A DNA stretch of 9,780 nt from CAZXCQ01 sp964639275. Its GTDB lineage: Bacteria > Desulfobacterota > DSM-4660 > Desulfatiglandales > Desulfatiglandaceae. Each line of letters begins with the position of its first letter. The first letter of the stretch is position 1. The stretch is from NCBI GenBank assembly GCA_964639275.1, contig CAZXCQ010000240.1, forward strand, positions 1 through 9,780. The letters are read 5' to 3'. A program made the translations under genes and the position numbers. Below, one piece after another: positions 1-4,347 of the stretch. The notes under the pieces are model-generated. The model saw only the letters and a program-made list of their open reading frames with translations. It ran no database searches and was not told the origin of the DNA.

Positions 1-257
1 TCAAAGTCAGGGATGTTATCAAAGGCTATCCTGTCATTGATAACGATTGAAGGCACTGCCGGCCTTCTGCCGCATTGTCTTGTCAATTCATCAAACCTTC
101 GCAAGCCCTCCCGGTCGCCCACATCCACCACATCCCATCTCAGCATACCCGCGTCAAATTCGGGGGAGATCTCTTCGAGGATTCCAATTGCCAGATCGCA
201 AAGCATGCATCCCTTTTTCTTTGCAACGATTTCCACCATCACTCCTTGAACGGTCAT
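1..257 (-). CDS. Thioredoxin-like protein with CxxC, partial (3' end beyond window)
   Basis: Reading the minus strand from the ATG at 257-255 gives 85 codons without a stop before the window edge, so the C-terminus is missing. A good ribosome binding site (GGGAGGG) lies about six bases upstream. A first beta strand (MVEIVAKKKG) leads into C17-M-L-C20, followed by a helix. Further on, V-P-S-I-V-I-N around residues 68-74 looks like the cis-proline strand of a thioredoxin fold, and the next residues (DRIAFDNIPDF) resemble the glutaredoxin/thioredoxin beta4-alpha segment. The inferred role is cytoplasmic thiol-disulfide exchange; the substrate is unknown. It is the last visible gene of the minus-strand run after the GcvH-like gene, 80 bases downstream of it, with an inverted repeat in between. 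M7 is a less likely alternative start. Confidence 0.75.
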   Translation of the reverse strand, partial: MTVQGVMVEIVAKKKGCMLCDLAIGILEEISPEFDAGMLRWDVVDVGDREGLRRFDELTRQCGRRPAVPSIVINDRIAFDNIPDF

Positions 258-284
258 AATTAGCCCTCCCTGTGAGACCTCTTG

Positions 285-326
285 TCCATCCGTGGTGTTG
301 AGACTCGACACCGCAACGGATATGGA
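285..326. repeat. Imperfect inverted repeat between the GcvH-like and thioredoxin-like genes
   Basis: Arms TCCA+TCCGT+GGTGT (285-298) pair with ACACC+ACGGA+TGGA (308-326), giving 14 base pairs broken by a 3-nt and a 2-nt bulge around a 9-nt loop. On the minus-strand transcript it lies just upstream of the ribosome binding site of the thioredoxin-like gene. No U-tract follows, so it is not a classic terminator. It could be an mRNA processing or attenuation structure, or just intergenic palindromic DNA. Confidence 0.4.
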
Positions 327-337
327 GGGTAGAGGCC

Positions 338-847
338 CTAGATTCTTTGTTCTCGAATACCGCTGTAGACCGCCTTGCAAATTCCCGACACCCCCCCTTT
401 TAGACCCTCGGGGTTCTTGTCTCCTTCCGTGCCCTTGAGGGATTCAATATACTCTGCCGCATCTGCCAGACCCTCCAGTACGCTTGCGGTTTCCAGATGG
501 GGTCTTATGGTAAACAGCCATCCTTGGTCATATGGATATCTCGAAATCATCTCGGGCGACGCTTTGACCTCGGTGTTGAAACGAATAGTCCCCTTGATGG
601 GGGAATCGATGTAGAGGATCTTGCCGGTAATAGCGAAAAGTATTGTCTCGCCCTCTCTCACTGAGTAACCTTGCGGCACAAGCCACTCCAGGTCAATGAG
701 ACCGCCGGCCAAGACCAGCGCCGGGTGGCTCAGTCCAAAGATGATTTCCACGCCATCTGGTTTTGCCCAAAGACCCTGTCTGGTTAGATAGAAAAGGTCC
801 TCAGGGATCTCGACCCGTTTTCCCAGAAATTTTTCGATAAATGCCAT
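338..847 (-). CDS. GcvH-like (glycine cleavage H-type) protein with atypical lipoyl site
   Basis: This 169-residue protein follows the H-protein pattern: an N-terminal segment ending in G-L-W-A-K-P-D-G, a strand region, a hairpin ending in S-P-I-K-G-T-I-R-F-N (82-91), then S-P-E-M-I and Y-D-Q-G-W-L-F-T-I (106-114), which match the H-protein S-P-E-L...Y-x-x-G-W-I-F signature. H-proteins carry lipoate on the lysine of E-S-V-K-A, eight residues before the P of the hairpin. Here the corresponding stretch is F-A-I-T-G-K76-I-L, with the lysine seven residues before the P and no acidic neighbour, so lipoylation is uncertain. A polar tail of about 50 residues with a Cys near the end makes it longer than typical GcvH (about 130). 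The ATG at 847 has GGGAGAAG upstream and lies 27 bases after the selenothioredoxin-like gene, indicating an operon. No other glycine cleavage gene is visible, so a role in glycine degradation is not implied; a dedicated redox or carrier role is inference. Confidence 0.75.
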   Translation of the reverse strand: MAFIEKFLGKRVEIPEDLFYLTRQGLWAKPDGVEIIFGLSHPALVLAGGLIDLEWLVPQGYSVREGETILFAITGKILYIDSPIKGTIRFNTEVKASPEMISRYPYDQGWLFTIRPHLETASVLEGLADAAEYIESLKGTEGDKNPEGLKGGVSGICKAVYSGIREQRI

Positions 848-874
848 CTCTTCTCCCTTTTTGTCCCAAAAGAC

Positions 875-1192
875 TTACCTTTTTAGAAGACGGTTGAGGA
901 CCCCTTTTTTCTTGGGCTCGGAAGGCGGGAGCCCCAGGTGTTTACATATAGCCCCTTCCAGTTTCTCCTCTGAGATGTCCGATCCCTCCACCACAATCTC
1001 CTCCCCTACCATGACCGCCGGGGCAACGGGCAAATCCAGCTCAAAATACTCGTCGGTATTGTATTCTTCTCTTGGTTTGGAAATGGTCTCCATCTCAATG
1101 TCATACGTCTCACCCAGCCTGGGCATTATCTTCAGAAAATGCTCTCATGGCTTTCCCCTGGGCTCGTTAAGAAAAAACCTGATTTTTAACAT
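875..1192 (-). CDS. Thioredoxin-fold putative selenoprotein (UGA = Sec at codon 16)
   Basis: The ATG at 1192-1190 has an excellent ribosome binding site (AGGAGGGAGTGAA directly upstream). The frame runs 105 codons to TAA at 877-875 with a single in-frame TGA at 1147-1145. The product reads M-L-K-I-R-F-F-L-N-E-P-R-G-K-P-U16-E-H-F, then an acidic middle, then L-P-V-A-P-A-V-M-V-G, which fits the cis-proline strand of a thioredoxin fold, and a basic tail (KKKGVLNRLLKR). U16 sits after the first strand where CxxC enzymes have the nucleophilic cysteine. No resolving Cys follows at +3; the only Cys is near residue 86. A SECIS-like hairpin follows the UGA. Starting at the internal Met at 1126 would skip the first strand and active site and has no good ribosome binding site, so readthrough is favoured. 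The inferred role is a selenol redox protein acting with the GcvH-like and CxxC neighbours. NCBIfam contains thioredoxin-like (seleno)protein families, but I cannot confirm membership. A nonsense mutation is the alternative. Confidence 0.72.
1112..1124 (-). promoter_or_regulatory. SECIS-like hairpin after UGA of the selenothioredoxin-like gene
   Basis: Downstream of the UGA the mRNA reads GCCCA-GGC-UGGGU: a five-pair stem (one G-U) with a GGC apical loop starting 25 nt after the UGA. Bacterial SECIS elements, as I recall the published consensus, are a stem with a short apical loop that has a G among its first two bases, 16-37 nt after the UGA; this fits. The lower stem is not well paired, so strength is uncertain. 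Confidence 0.55.
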
Positions 1193-1218
1193 TTCACTCC
1201 CTCCTGATGAGTGCGTTG

Positions 1219-1308
1219 CTAGTTGTCGGTTGCCCCTTGAAAAGGAGGTTTCACTGCCTCCGCCATCCGGCTCAGAAACTGATCCGGGGGAAGATAATCC
1301 ACGCTCAT
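1219..1308 (-). pseudogene. Possible 3' remnant of a coding gene, or a 29-aa ORF
   Basis: An ATG at 1308-1306 begins 29 codons (M-S-V-D-Y-L-P-P-D-Q-F-L-S-R-M-A-E-A-V-K...) ending in TAG at 1221-1219. The composition looks protein-like and the frame stays open upstream to about 1400, into the dispersed repeat at 1321-1396. The stop lies 26 bases before the selenothioredoxin-like start, the same spacing as the following operon junction. No ribosome binding site precedes the ATG. It may be the end of an upstream operon gene truncated by repeat insertion, or chance. I do not recognise the peptide. Confidence 0.25.
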
Positions 1309-1320
1309 GGCCGAGGGGCC

Positions 1321-1396
1321 GGAATCCAGGACTAGTTGAAAATACTGGATTCCCCCGTATCTAGTACGGGGCAGGCTAAATCAAGTCCGGAATGAC
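1321..1396. repeat. Dispersed palindromic repeat relic (GGAATCCAG...AATGAC type), copy C
   Basis: GGAATCCAG (1321-1329) and CTGGATTCC (1345-1353) form a 9-bp inverted repeat. It overlaps a second hairpin, CCCCGTA (1353-1359) with TACGGGG (1365-1371) around a 5-nt loop, and the unit ends in TCCGGAATGAC (1386-1396). On the minus strand this reads GTCATTCC...GGAATCCAG, the same core as the copies at 2555-2606 and 4201-4252, but it is more diverged. The rest of the gap, 1397-1577, is AT-rich with no recognisable gene. Confidence 0.5.
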
Positions 1397-1577
1397 AAAC
1401 AAGGCAAATTCTGACTTTCTACGAATTCACCAAAATTGAATGTTTGTGTCTCAGTGGTTCAAGAGACCAATAGAAAAACAGCTCGCGAATTCAGTTGGGT
1501 TTAAGAAACAGAACTATTGAGAGAAGTAAATACTATTTAATATCAATTAGTTAATGCCACCCTGAAAGGGCTGCCAT

Positions 1578-2033
1578 CTATAACTTACCTTCTTTTTTGA
1601 GCTTTGTGATAAGGAAGTTGGCACCCGAGCGGGAAAGCCCCAGGTCCTCGGCGAGTTTGGACGGGTCAAGCGAATCCGTATTCCGCACCCAGGACAGGAC
1701 CTCATCTTCCAGCTCCTCCAACCAGTCGTCAAAAAGGGCCAGAACCGACGGATCCGCCACGGCCGCAAGCTGTCTCGATTGGGCCACCTTGTCCACAAGA
1801 CTCTGGCACATCTGCGTTGGATCGACACCTTCGTCCATGCAGGTGGCCAGTCAGAGGTGGACCAGGCTGGCTAGCTTTTCGTCAGAAGGTTCTCCCACCA
1901 GGTCCAACACGAACTTGATTCGCTTATCTTCTTCCACAAGAGGGAGCTGCCTTTTCACGACAATTGAAAGCGCAGACACGGCCTCTTCAGGCTCCATCTG
2001 ATCCAGCGATTCTTGAATCTTCTCTATGCTCAT
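1578..2033 (-). CDS. Putative selenoprotein with UxxxC motif and C-terminal HTH-like segment (UGA at codon 61)
   Basis: From the ATG at 2033-2031 (GAGGAGA about ten bases upstream) the frame runs 151 codons to TAG at 1580-1578, with one in-frame TGA at 1853-1851. The part before it is helical and acidic (S-L-D-Q-M-E-P-E-E-A..., G-E-P-S-D-E-K-L-A-S-L-V-H-L), then U61-L-A-T-C65, with another Cys at 76. Both halves share the same helical, acidic, Leu-rich character across the UGA, as expected for one protein. The C-terminal 35 residues (D-P-S-K-L-A-E-D-L-G-L-S-R-S-G-A-N-F-L-I-T-K-L-K-K-E-G) look like a helix-turn-helix or winged-helix unit. A SECIS-like hairpin with bulge and AGGUG loop follows the UGA. 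It lies 19 bases behind the ArsR gene and is surely co-transcribed with it. I do not recognise the family; a selenol-based sensor or a redox enzyme are both possible. The alternative is a gene split by a nonsense mutation, with restart at the Met at 1838. Confidence 0.68.
1818..1837 (-). promoter_or_regulatory. SECIS-like hairpin after UGA of the UxxxC selenoprotein gene
   Basis: The mRNA 14-33 nt after the UGA reads UGGA-CGA-AGGUG-UCG-A-UCCA: seven base pairs with one bulged A on the 3' side and a five-base AGGUG loop starting 21 nt after the UGA. The G in the second loop position, the distance and the bulged stem are all close to the classical E. coli fdhF SECIS design (GGUCU loop, bulged U). 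Confidence 0.65.
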
Positions 2034-2052
2034 TTAACACTATCTCCTCAGA

Positions 2053-2388
2053 CTAAAATGTTTCTCTTCTGGCCAAGAGGTCTGTTGCCAGTTGATTCAA
2101 TGCCTCGAGGATATCAATGACCCTCTTGTCAGATATCTCGTAGTAGATAAAAGGGCCGCTTCGCTCCACATTCACCAAAAGAGACCGCTTTAACTCCTTA
2201 AGATGATGTGAGACAAGGGGTTGAGAAAGCCCCAGTTCCTCAACGATCCGAGACACAGACTTTTTTCCTTTACTCACACATATCAAAATCCGCAAACGGT
2301 TCTCGTCCGAAAGGCTTCTGGACAAAAAGGCCAGTGAGTCAAGTCTCATATCCCTTTTGGGCACATCCCTTAATCCTGCTCGCTGCAA
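2053..2388 (-). CDS. ArsR/SmtB-family winged-helix transcriptional regulator
   Basis: This 111-residue protein has the ArsR layout: L-S-D-E-N-R-L-R-I-L-I-C (27-37) as the first core helices, S-V-S-R-I-V-E-E-L-G-L-S-Q-P-L-V-S-H-H-L-K-E-L (44-66) as the helix-turn-helix, and V-E-R-S-G-P-F-I-Y-Y-E-I (74-85) as the wing. The start is a TTG at 2388-2386 with GGGAGG five bases upstream. An internal ATG at 2349 has a poor ribosome binding site. The arsenic/metal-site E-L-C-V-C-D-L type motif of ArsR/SmtB members is absent, and C37 is the only cysteine, so the inducer need not be arsenic. It is first in a transcription unit with the UxxxC selenoprotein and is preceded by a promoter with an overlapping inverted repeat, suggesting autorepression. 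Confidence 0.9.
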   Translation of the reverse strand: MQRAGLRDVPKRDMRLDSLAFLSRSLSDENRLRILICVSKGKKSVSRIVEELGLSQPLVSHHLKELKRSLLVNVERSGPFIYYEISDKRVIDILEALNQLATDLLARRETF

Positions 2389-2428
2389 TTGATCCTCCCG
2401 GTTCTATGAGCCGTCAAGATTGTTCCCC

Positions 2429-2448
2429 TCTCAGGCACGTGCCAGAGA
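2429..2448. repeat. 20-bp palindrome in the arsR leader
   Basis: TCTC-a-GGCAC/GTGCC-a-GAGA is symmetric about 2438.5 with one A/A mismatch on each side. It lies in the transcribed leader between the predicted start site (about 2475) and the TTG start codon. Its centre is 40 bp from that of the promoter inverted repeat, about four helical turns. It may be a second operator or a cruciform-like site; with no loop it is unlikely to be an RNA hairpin. Confidence 0.4.
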
Positions 2449-2465
2449 AGCGGAGGTCATAAATA

Positions 2466-2491
2466 AACATATCAACAAGCTTTTATATGTT
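2466..2491. promoter_or_regulatory. Inverted repeat over the -10 of the arsR promoter (operator candidate)
   Basis: AACATAT (2466-2472) and ATATGTT (2485-2491) are perfect reverse complements separated by 12 bases, and include the -10 hexamer. Placement and geometry fit a dimeric ArsR-type operator, which makes the adjacent ArsR protein the natural ligand (inference). Confidence 0.6.
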
Positions 2492-2510
2492 GGTTTTGGG
2501 TTTCTGTCAA
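2482..2510 (-). promoter_or_regulatory. Sigma70-type promoter of the arsR-selenoprotein unit
   Basis: On the minus strand the -35 is TTGACA (2510-2505, perfect consensus), the spacer is exactly 17 bases, and the -10 is TATAAA (2487-2482, five of six). Transcription should start near 2475, leaving a leader of about 87 bases. Confidence 0.75.
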
Positions 2511-2554
2511 TGGAAATCTGACTAATTCGTAAGAGTCAAAAATTGTCCGCTTTC

Positions 2555-2606
2555 GTCATTCCACCGAAGAAGGGAATCCAGGGAAATAGACCACTTCTGG
2601 ACTCCT
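2555..2606. repeat. Dispersed repeat, copy A
   Basis: Starts GTCATTCC and continues through GGGAATCCAGGGAAAT, then ACCACTTCTGGACTCC. The second half is nearly identical to the copy at 4201-4252. GTCATTCC...GGAATCCAG elements are a common short intergenic repeat type in this group of bacteria (recalled, not searched). The rest of the gap upstream of the tautomerase (2607-2677) shows no gene. Confidence 0.6.
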
Positions 2607-2677
2607 GAAGAGTACAAATGGCGATCATGGCCAACGGGTTTCCTGAGACAGAGGTGTCGAGACCGCAAATTCTAGGC

Positions 2678-2706
2678 TTGATTTTGTGGCGTAGGGGTTG
2701 TATAGG
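2678..2706 (+). promoter_or_regulatory. Candidate promoter for the tautomerase gene
   Basis: TTGATT (2678-2683), a 17-base spacer, then TATAGG (2701-2706); four of six matches in each hexamer. It would give a leader of about 67 bases. Tentative. Confidence 0.35.
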
Positions 2707-2779
2707 TATCTGGGATTTGGAGAACCGTCGGTTCGACCAAAACGCCATGCCCAGAATAGGGTGAAAGGAGGTGAGGGAT

Positions 2780-2965
2780 ATGCCCTTTGTCCGTGTGACG
2801 AGTTTTCCGCAACCAAAGGAAGTCCGGTCGGAAATCGCCGAGGGAATCACTGAGGTCATTCACAAGGCGACCGAAGTCCCCAAAGAGAACATTTGGGTCG
2901 TGTTCGAGCCTATGCCAAAGGACAGCTGGTCAGCAGGCGGAACACTGATCTCTGAAATGGGGTGA
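2780..2965 (+). CDS. 4-oxalocrotonate tautomerase-family protein
   Basis: The start at 2780 is chosen because AAAGGAGG ends seven bases upstream and because it makes M-P-F-V-R-V the N-terminus: in this superfamily the initiator Met is removed and Pro1 is the catalytic base. A start nine bases earlier would bury that proline. The 61-residue length is normal for a small 4-OT subunit. The body has the beta-alpha-beta pattern: P-F-V-R-V-T-S-F strand, K-E-V-R-S-E-I-A-E-G-I-T-E-V-I helix, N-I-W-V-V-F-E-P-M strand, then S-A-G-G-T-L-I-S. Compared with the classical enzyme, the Arg11 and Arg39 positions hold other residues (Trp at the second), so the usual dicarboxylate substrate is doubtful. The substrate is unknown. 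It appears to stand alone, with a terminator 70 bases downstream. Confidence 0.88.
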   Translation: MPFVRVTSFPQPKEVRSEIAEGITEVIHKATEVPKENIWVVFEPMPKDSWSAGGTLISEMG

Positions 2966-3034
2966 AGAACAGGCAATTTGTTTCTGGAATCGTGTTGGGT
3001 GCCCTCTTTTTCTATGGAAGGCCCGCGGAGAAAT

Positions 3035-3070
3035 CGGGGCGAAGCGTTCGCGGCTTCAGCCCCGGTTTTT
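3035..3070 (+). terminator. Rho-independent terminator after the tautomerase gene
   Basis: GGGGC-GAAGC (3036-3045) pairs with GCTTC-a-GCCCC, a GC-rich ten-pair stem with one bulged A and a short loop, closed by a C-G pair and followed directly by GGTTTTT. This is the strongest terminator signal in the window. Confidence 0.75.
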
Positions 3071-3361
3071 ATTTGAGTCCCGTTTTGCGTAAGGCTTCTG
3101 CAACTTCATTAAGCCGCGTCTGAGGGGCATTCCCGGCAGAGGGAATCCCGAAAAGCCCCCGGGGCTCTGCAAGACTTATTAGCGATCATCCGGGCGTTGA
3201 AAAATCCCCCAAATGGTGATAGGTTGGCCTGACGACCAAGCGTGGTGCGCGTGGTTAGAGCGGTCTAAACGTGAACCCCACTGGAGACTTTGCCCTAGAA
3301 AAGGAGGAAGGTGACACCTTAGCCTTTTGAAATCTGGGGAATGGCGATTTAAAAAACGAAT
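3071..3361. other. Intergenic stretch without a supported gene
   Basis: Between the terminator and the flavoprotein gene I see only small inverted repeats: ATTCCC/GGGAAT near 3130-3146 and GCAGAG (3136-3141) with CTCTGC (3165-3170). A 33-codon ORF (3213-3314) has no ribosome binding site. No convincing promoter for the flavoprotein gene was found; a TTGAAA-N17-TAAAAA match at 3327-3355 would start transcription inside the ribosome binding site. Confidence 0.4.
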
Positions 3362-3372
3362 AGGAGGGTGAT

Positions 3373-4080
3373 ATGAAAGTCTTGGCTCTAAACGCAACCT
3401 ATCGTCCCACAGGGACAACCACCCGCCTGACCCAAAGCGCGTTGAAAGGAGCGGCTTCTGTTGGCGCTGAAACCGAAATGATCTTGCTTCGCGACAAAGA
3501 TATCCAATTCTGCAAAAACTGCCTGACATGCTACAAGGATCTGGAATCTGAAATAGCGCCTTGCACGATCAAAGATGACGTTGGAGAAATTCTGGAGAAA
3601 ATCCGAGACGCCGATGGAGTCATTATGGCGTCTCCAGTTCATTGTGGATTTGTTACAGGGCTAATGATGGCCTTTACTGAGCGCATAGCTTTTAGACTTT
3701 GTCGTCCCACGGGTGAATTCATGGGGCTCAAGGGCTGTCCTGAACCTCGGTTGACCGCCAAGGCGAGAGCGGTAGCCACTATTGTAAGCGCAGGGGGGGT
3801 GCCGATCGAGCTGAGAGAGTATTGTGACCTGGGAACACCATGGATGAAAGAAAGTGCGGTGTTTTTTAATGGTGAGTGCATTGGCGACATCTATGCCGGA
3901 GCTGTCTTTACCAAAGAGCTTCAAGGCGAAGAATGGTCCAAATCGTTTTTGTTCAGAGAACTCACAGAAGAACAACTCCAGGAGGCCTATAATCTGGGCG
4001 TAAAGATGGCTGAGACCATAAAGGACAAGAGGGTACGTCCCTATGATCCGAAGAATGTCCTAGGTATTCAGGGGAATTAG
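3373..4080 (+). CDS. Flavodoxin-like / NADPH-dependent FMN reductase-family protein with Cys cluster
   Basis: This 235-residue protein starts M-K-V-L-A-L-N-A-T-Y-R-P-T-G-T-T-T, a first strand and FMN-phosphate loop of the flavodoxin-like fold. S-P-V-H-C-G-F-V-T-G-L-M-M-A-F (about 87-101) corresponds to the second FMN-binding loop of the family. C47-x2-C50-x2-C53-x10-C64 resembles the compact cysteine motif of archaeal/anaerobe iron-sulfur flavoproteins, though with a longer last spacing, so a 4Fe-4S cluster is plausible but unproven. A 60-residue C-terminal extension follows the flavin fold. AGGAGGG four bases before the ATG fixes the start. It probably transfers electrons in the cytoplasm between ferredoxin or NAD(P)H and an unknown acceptor. 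It stands alone, convergent with the damaged sensor gene. Confidence 0.82.
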   Translation: MKVLALNATYRPTGTTTRLTQSALKGAASVGAETEMILLRDKDIQFCKNCLTCYKDLESEIAPCTIKDDVGEILEKIRDADGVIMASPVHCGFVTGLMMAFTERIAFRLCRPTGEFMGLKGCPEPRLTAKARAVATIVSAGGVPIELREYCDLGTPWMKESAVFFNGECIGDIYAGAVFTKELQGEEWSKSFLFRELTEEQLQEAYNLGVKMAETIKDKRVRPYDPKNVLGIQGN

Positions 4081-4081
4081 A

Positions 4082-4187
4082 GCCCTGACTTCATTTTACT
4101 TCGTCGGATCGCATCTTATTCAGTAAGTCAGGGCACGCTGCCCGCCCCTGTTCAAGCCAGGGGCAGGCTCTGTGCGGGCGGCAGGGC
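4082..4187. repeat. Cluster of inverted repeats between convergent genes
   Basis: GCCCTGACTT (4082-4091) is repeated inverted as AAGTCAGGGC (4125-4134), ten perfect pairs around a 33-nt loop. Just after it, GCCCCTG (4144-4150) pairs with CAGGGGC (4158-4164) across a 7-nt loop, bracketed by CGCTGCCCG and GCGGGCGGCAG. There is no U-tract on either strand within the stems. These may act as a bidirectional 3' barrier for the two convergent genes. Confidence 0.5.
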
Positions 4188-4200
4188 ATTTCGAGGTTTT

Positions 4201-4252
4201 GTCATTCCCGTGAAGGCAAGAATCCAGGGAAATCAACCACTTCTGGACTCCA
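4201..4252. repeat. Dispersed repeat, copy B
   Basis: GTCATTCCCG...AATCCAGGGAAAT..ACCACTTCTGGACTCC, matching the copy at 2555-2606 almost base for base from AATCCAGGG onward. It is followed by CAGCCTTCGCGAGAG, which continues the repeat-like character to about 4280. Confidence 0.6.
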
Positions 4253-4347
4253 GCCTTCGCGAGAGTAACTGTCGCGAACGGTTCTTAGGAATTGATCATG
4301 TTTCAGTATGTGCGATAGTTATGCTGTACCTCTGGAATGCTTCTGGG

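Noticed and set aside
1240..1261. GGAGG...CCTCC hairpin followed by TTTT on the minus strand
   Set aside because: Only a five-pair stem and four T; it lies inside the possible gene remnant and is too weak to call a terminator.
861..1364. Long plus-strand ORF of 167 codons over the selenothioredoxin-like gene
   Set aside because: It is antisense to a minus-strand gene with a strong ribosome binding site, is rich in Ser/Pro/Arg as typical of shadow frames, and shows no domain.
1801..1817. TGGCAC-N5-CG resemblance to a sigma54 promoter on the plus strand
   Set aside because: It lies inside a coding region, lacks the TTGC -12 element and points to no gene.
1597..2001. 134-codon plus-strand ORF opposite the UxxxC selenoprotein gene
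   Set aside because: Ser/Thr-rich shadow frame without ribosome binding site. The minus-strand frame continues through the TGA with a SECIS-like hairpin.
3213..3314. 33-codon Trp-rich ORF upstream of the flavoprotein gene
   Set aside because: No ribosome binding site, no recognisable family, and the gap looks otherwise non-coding.
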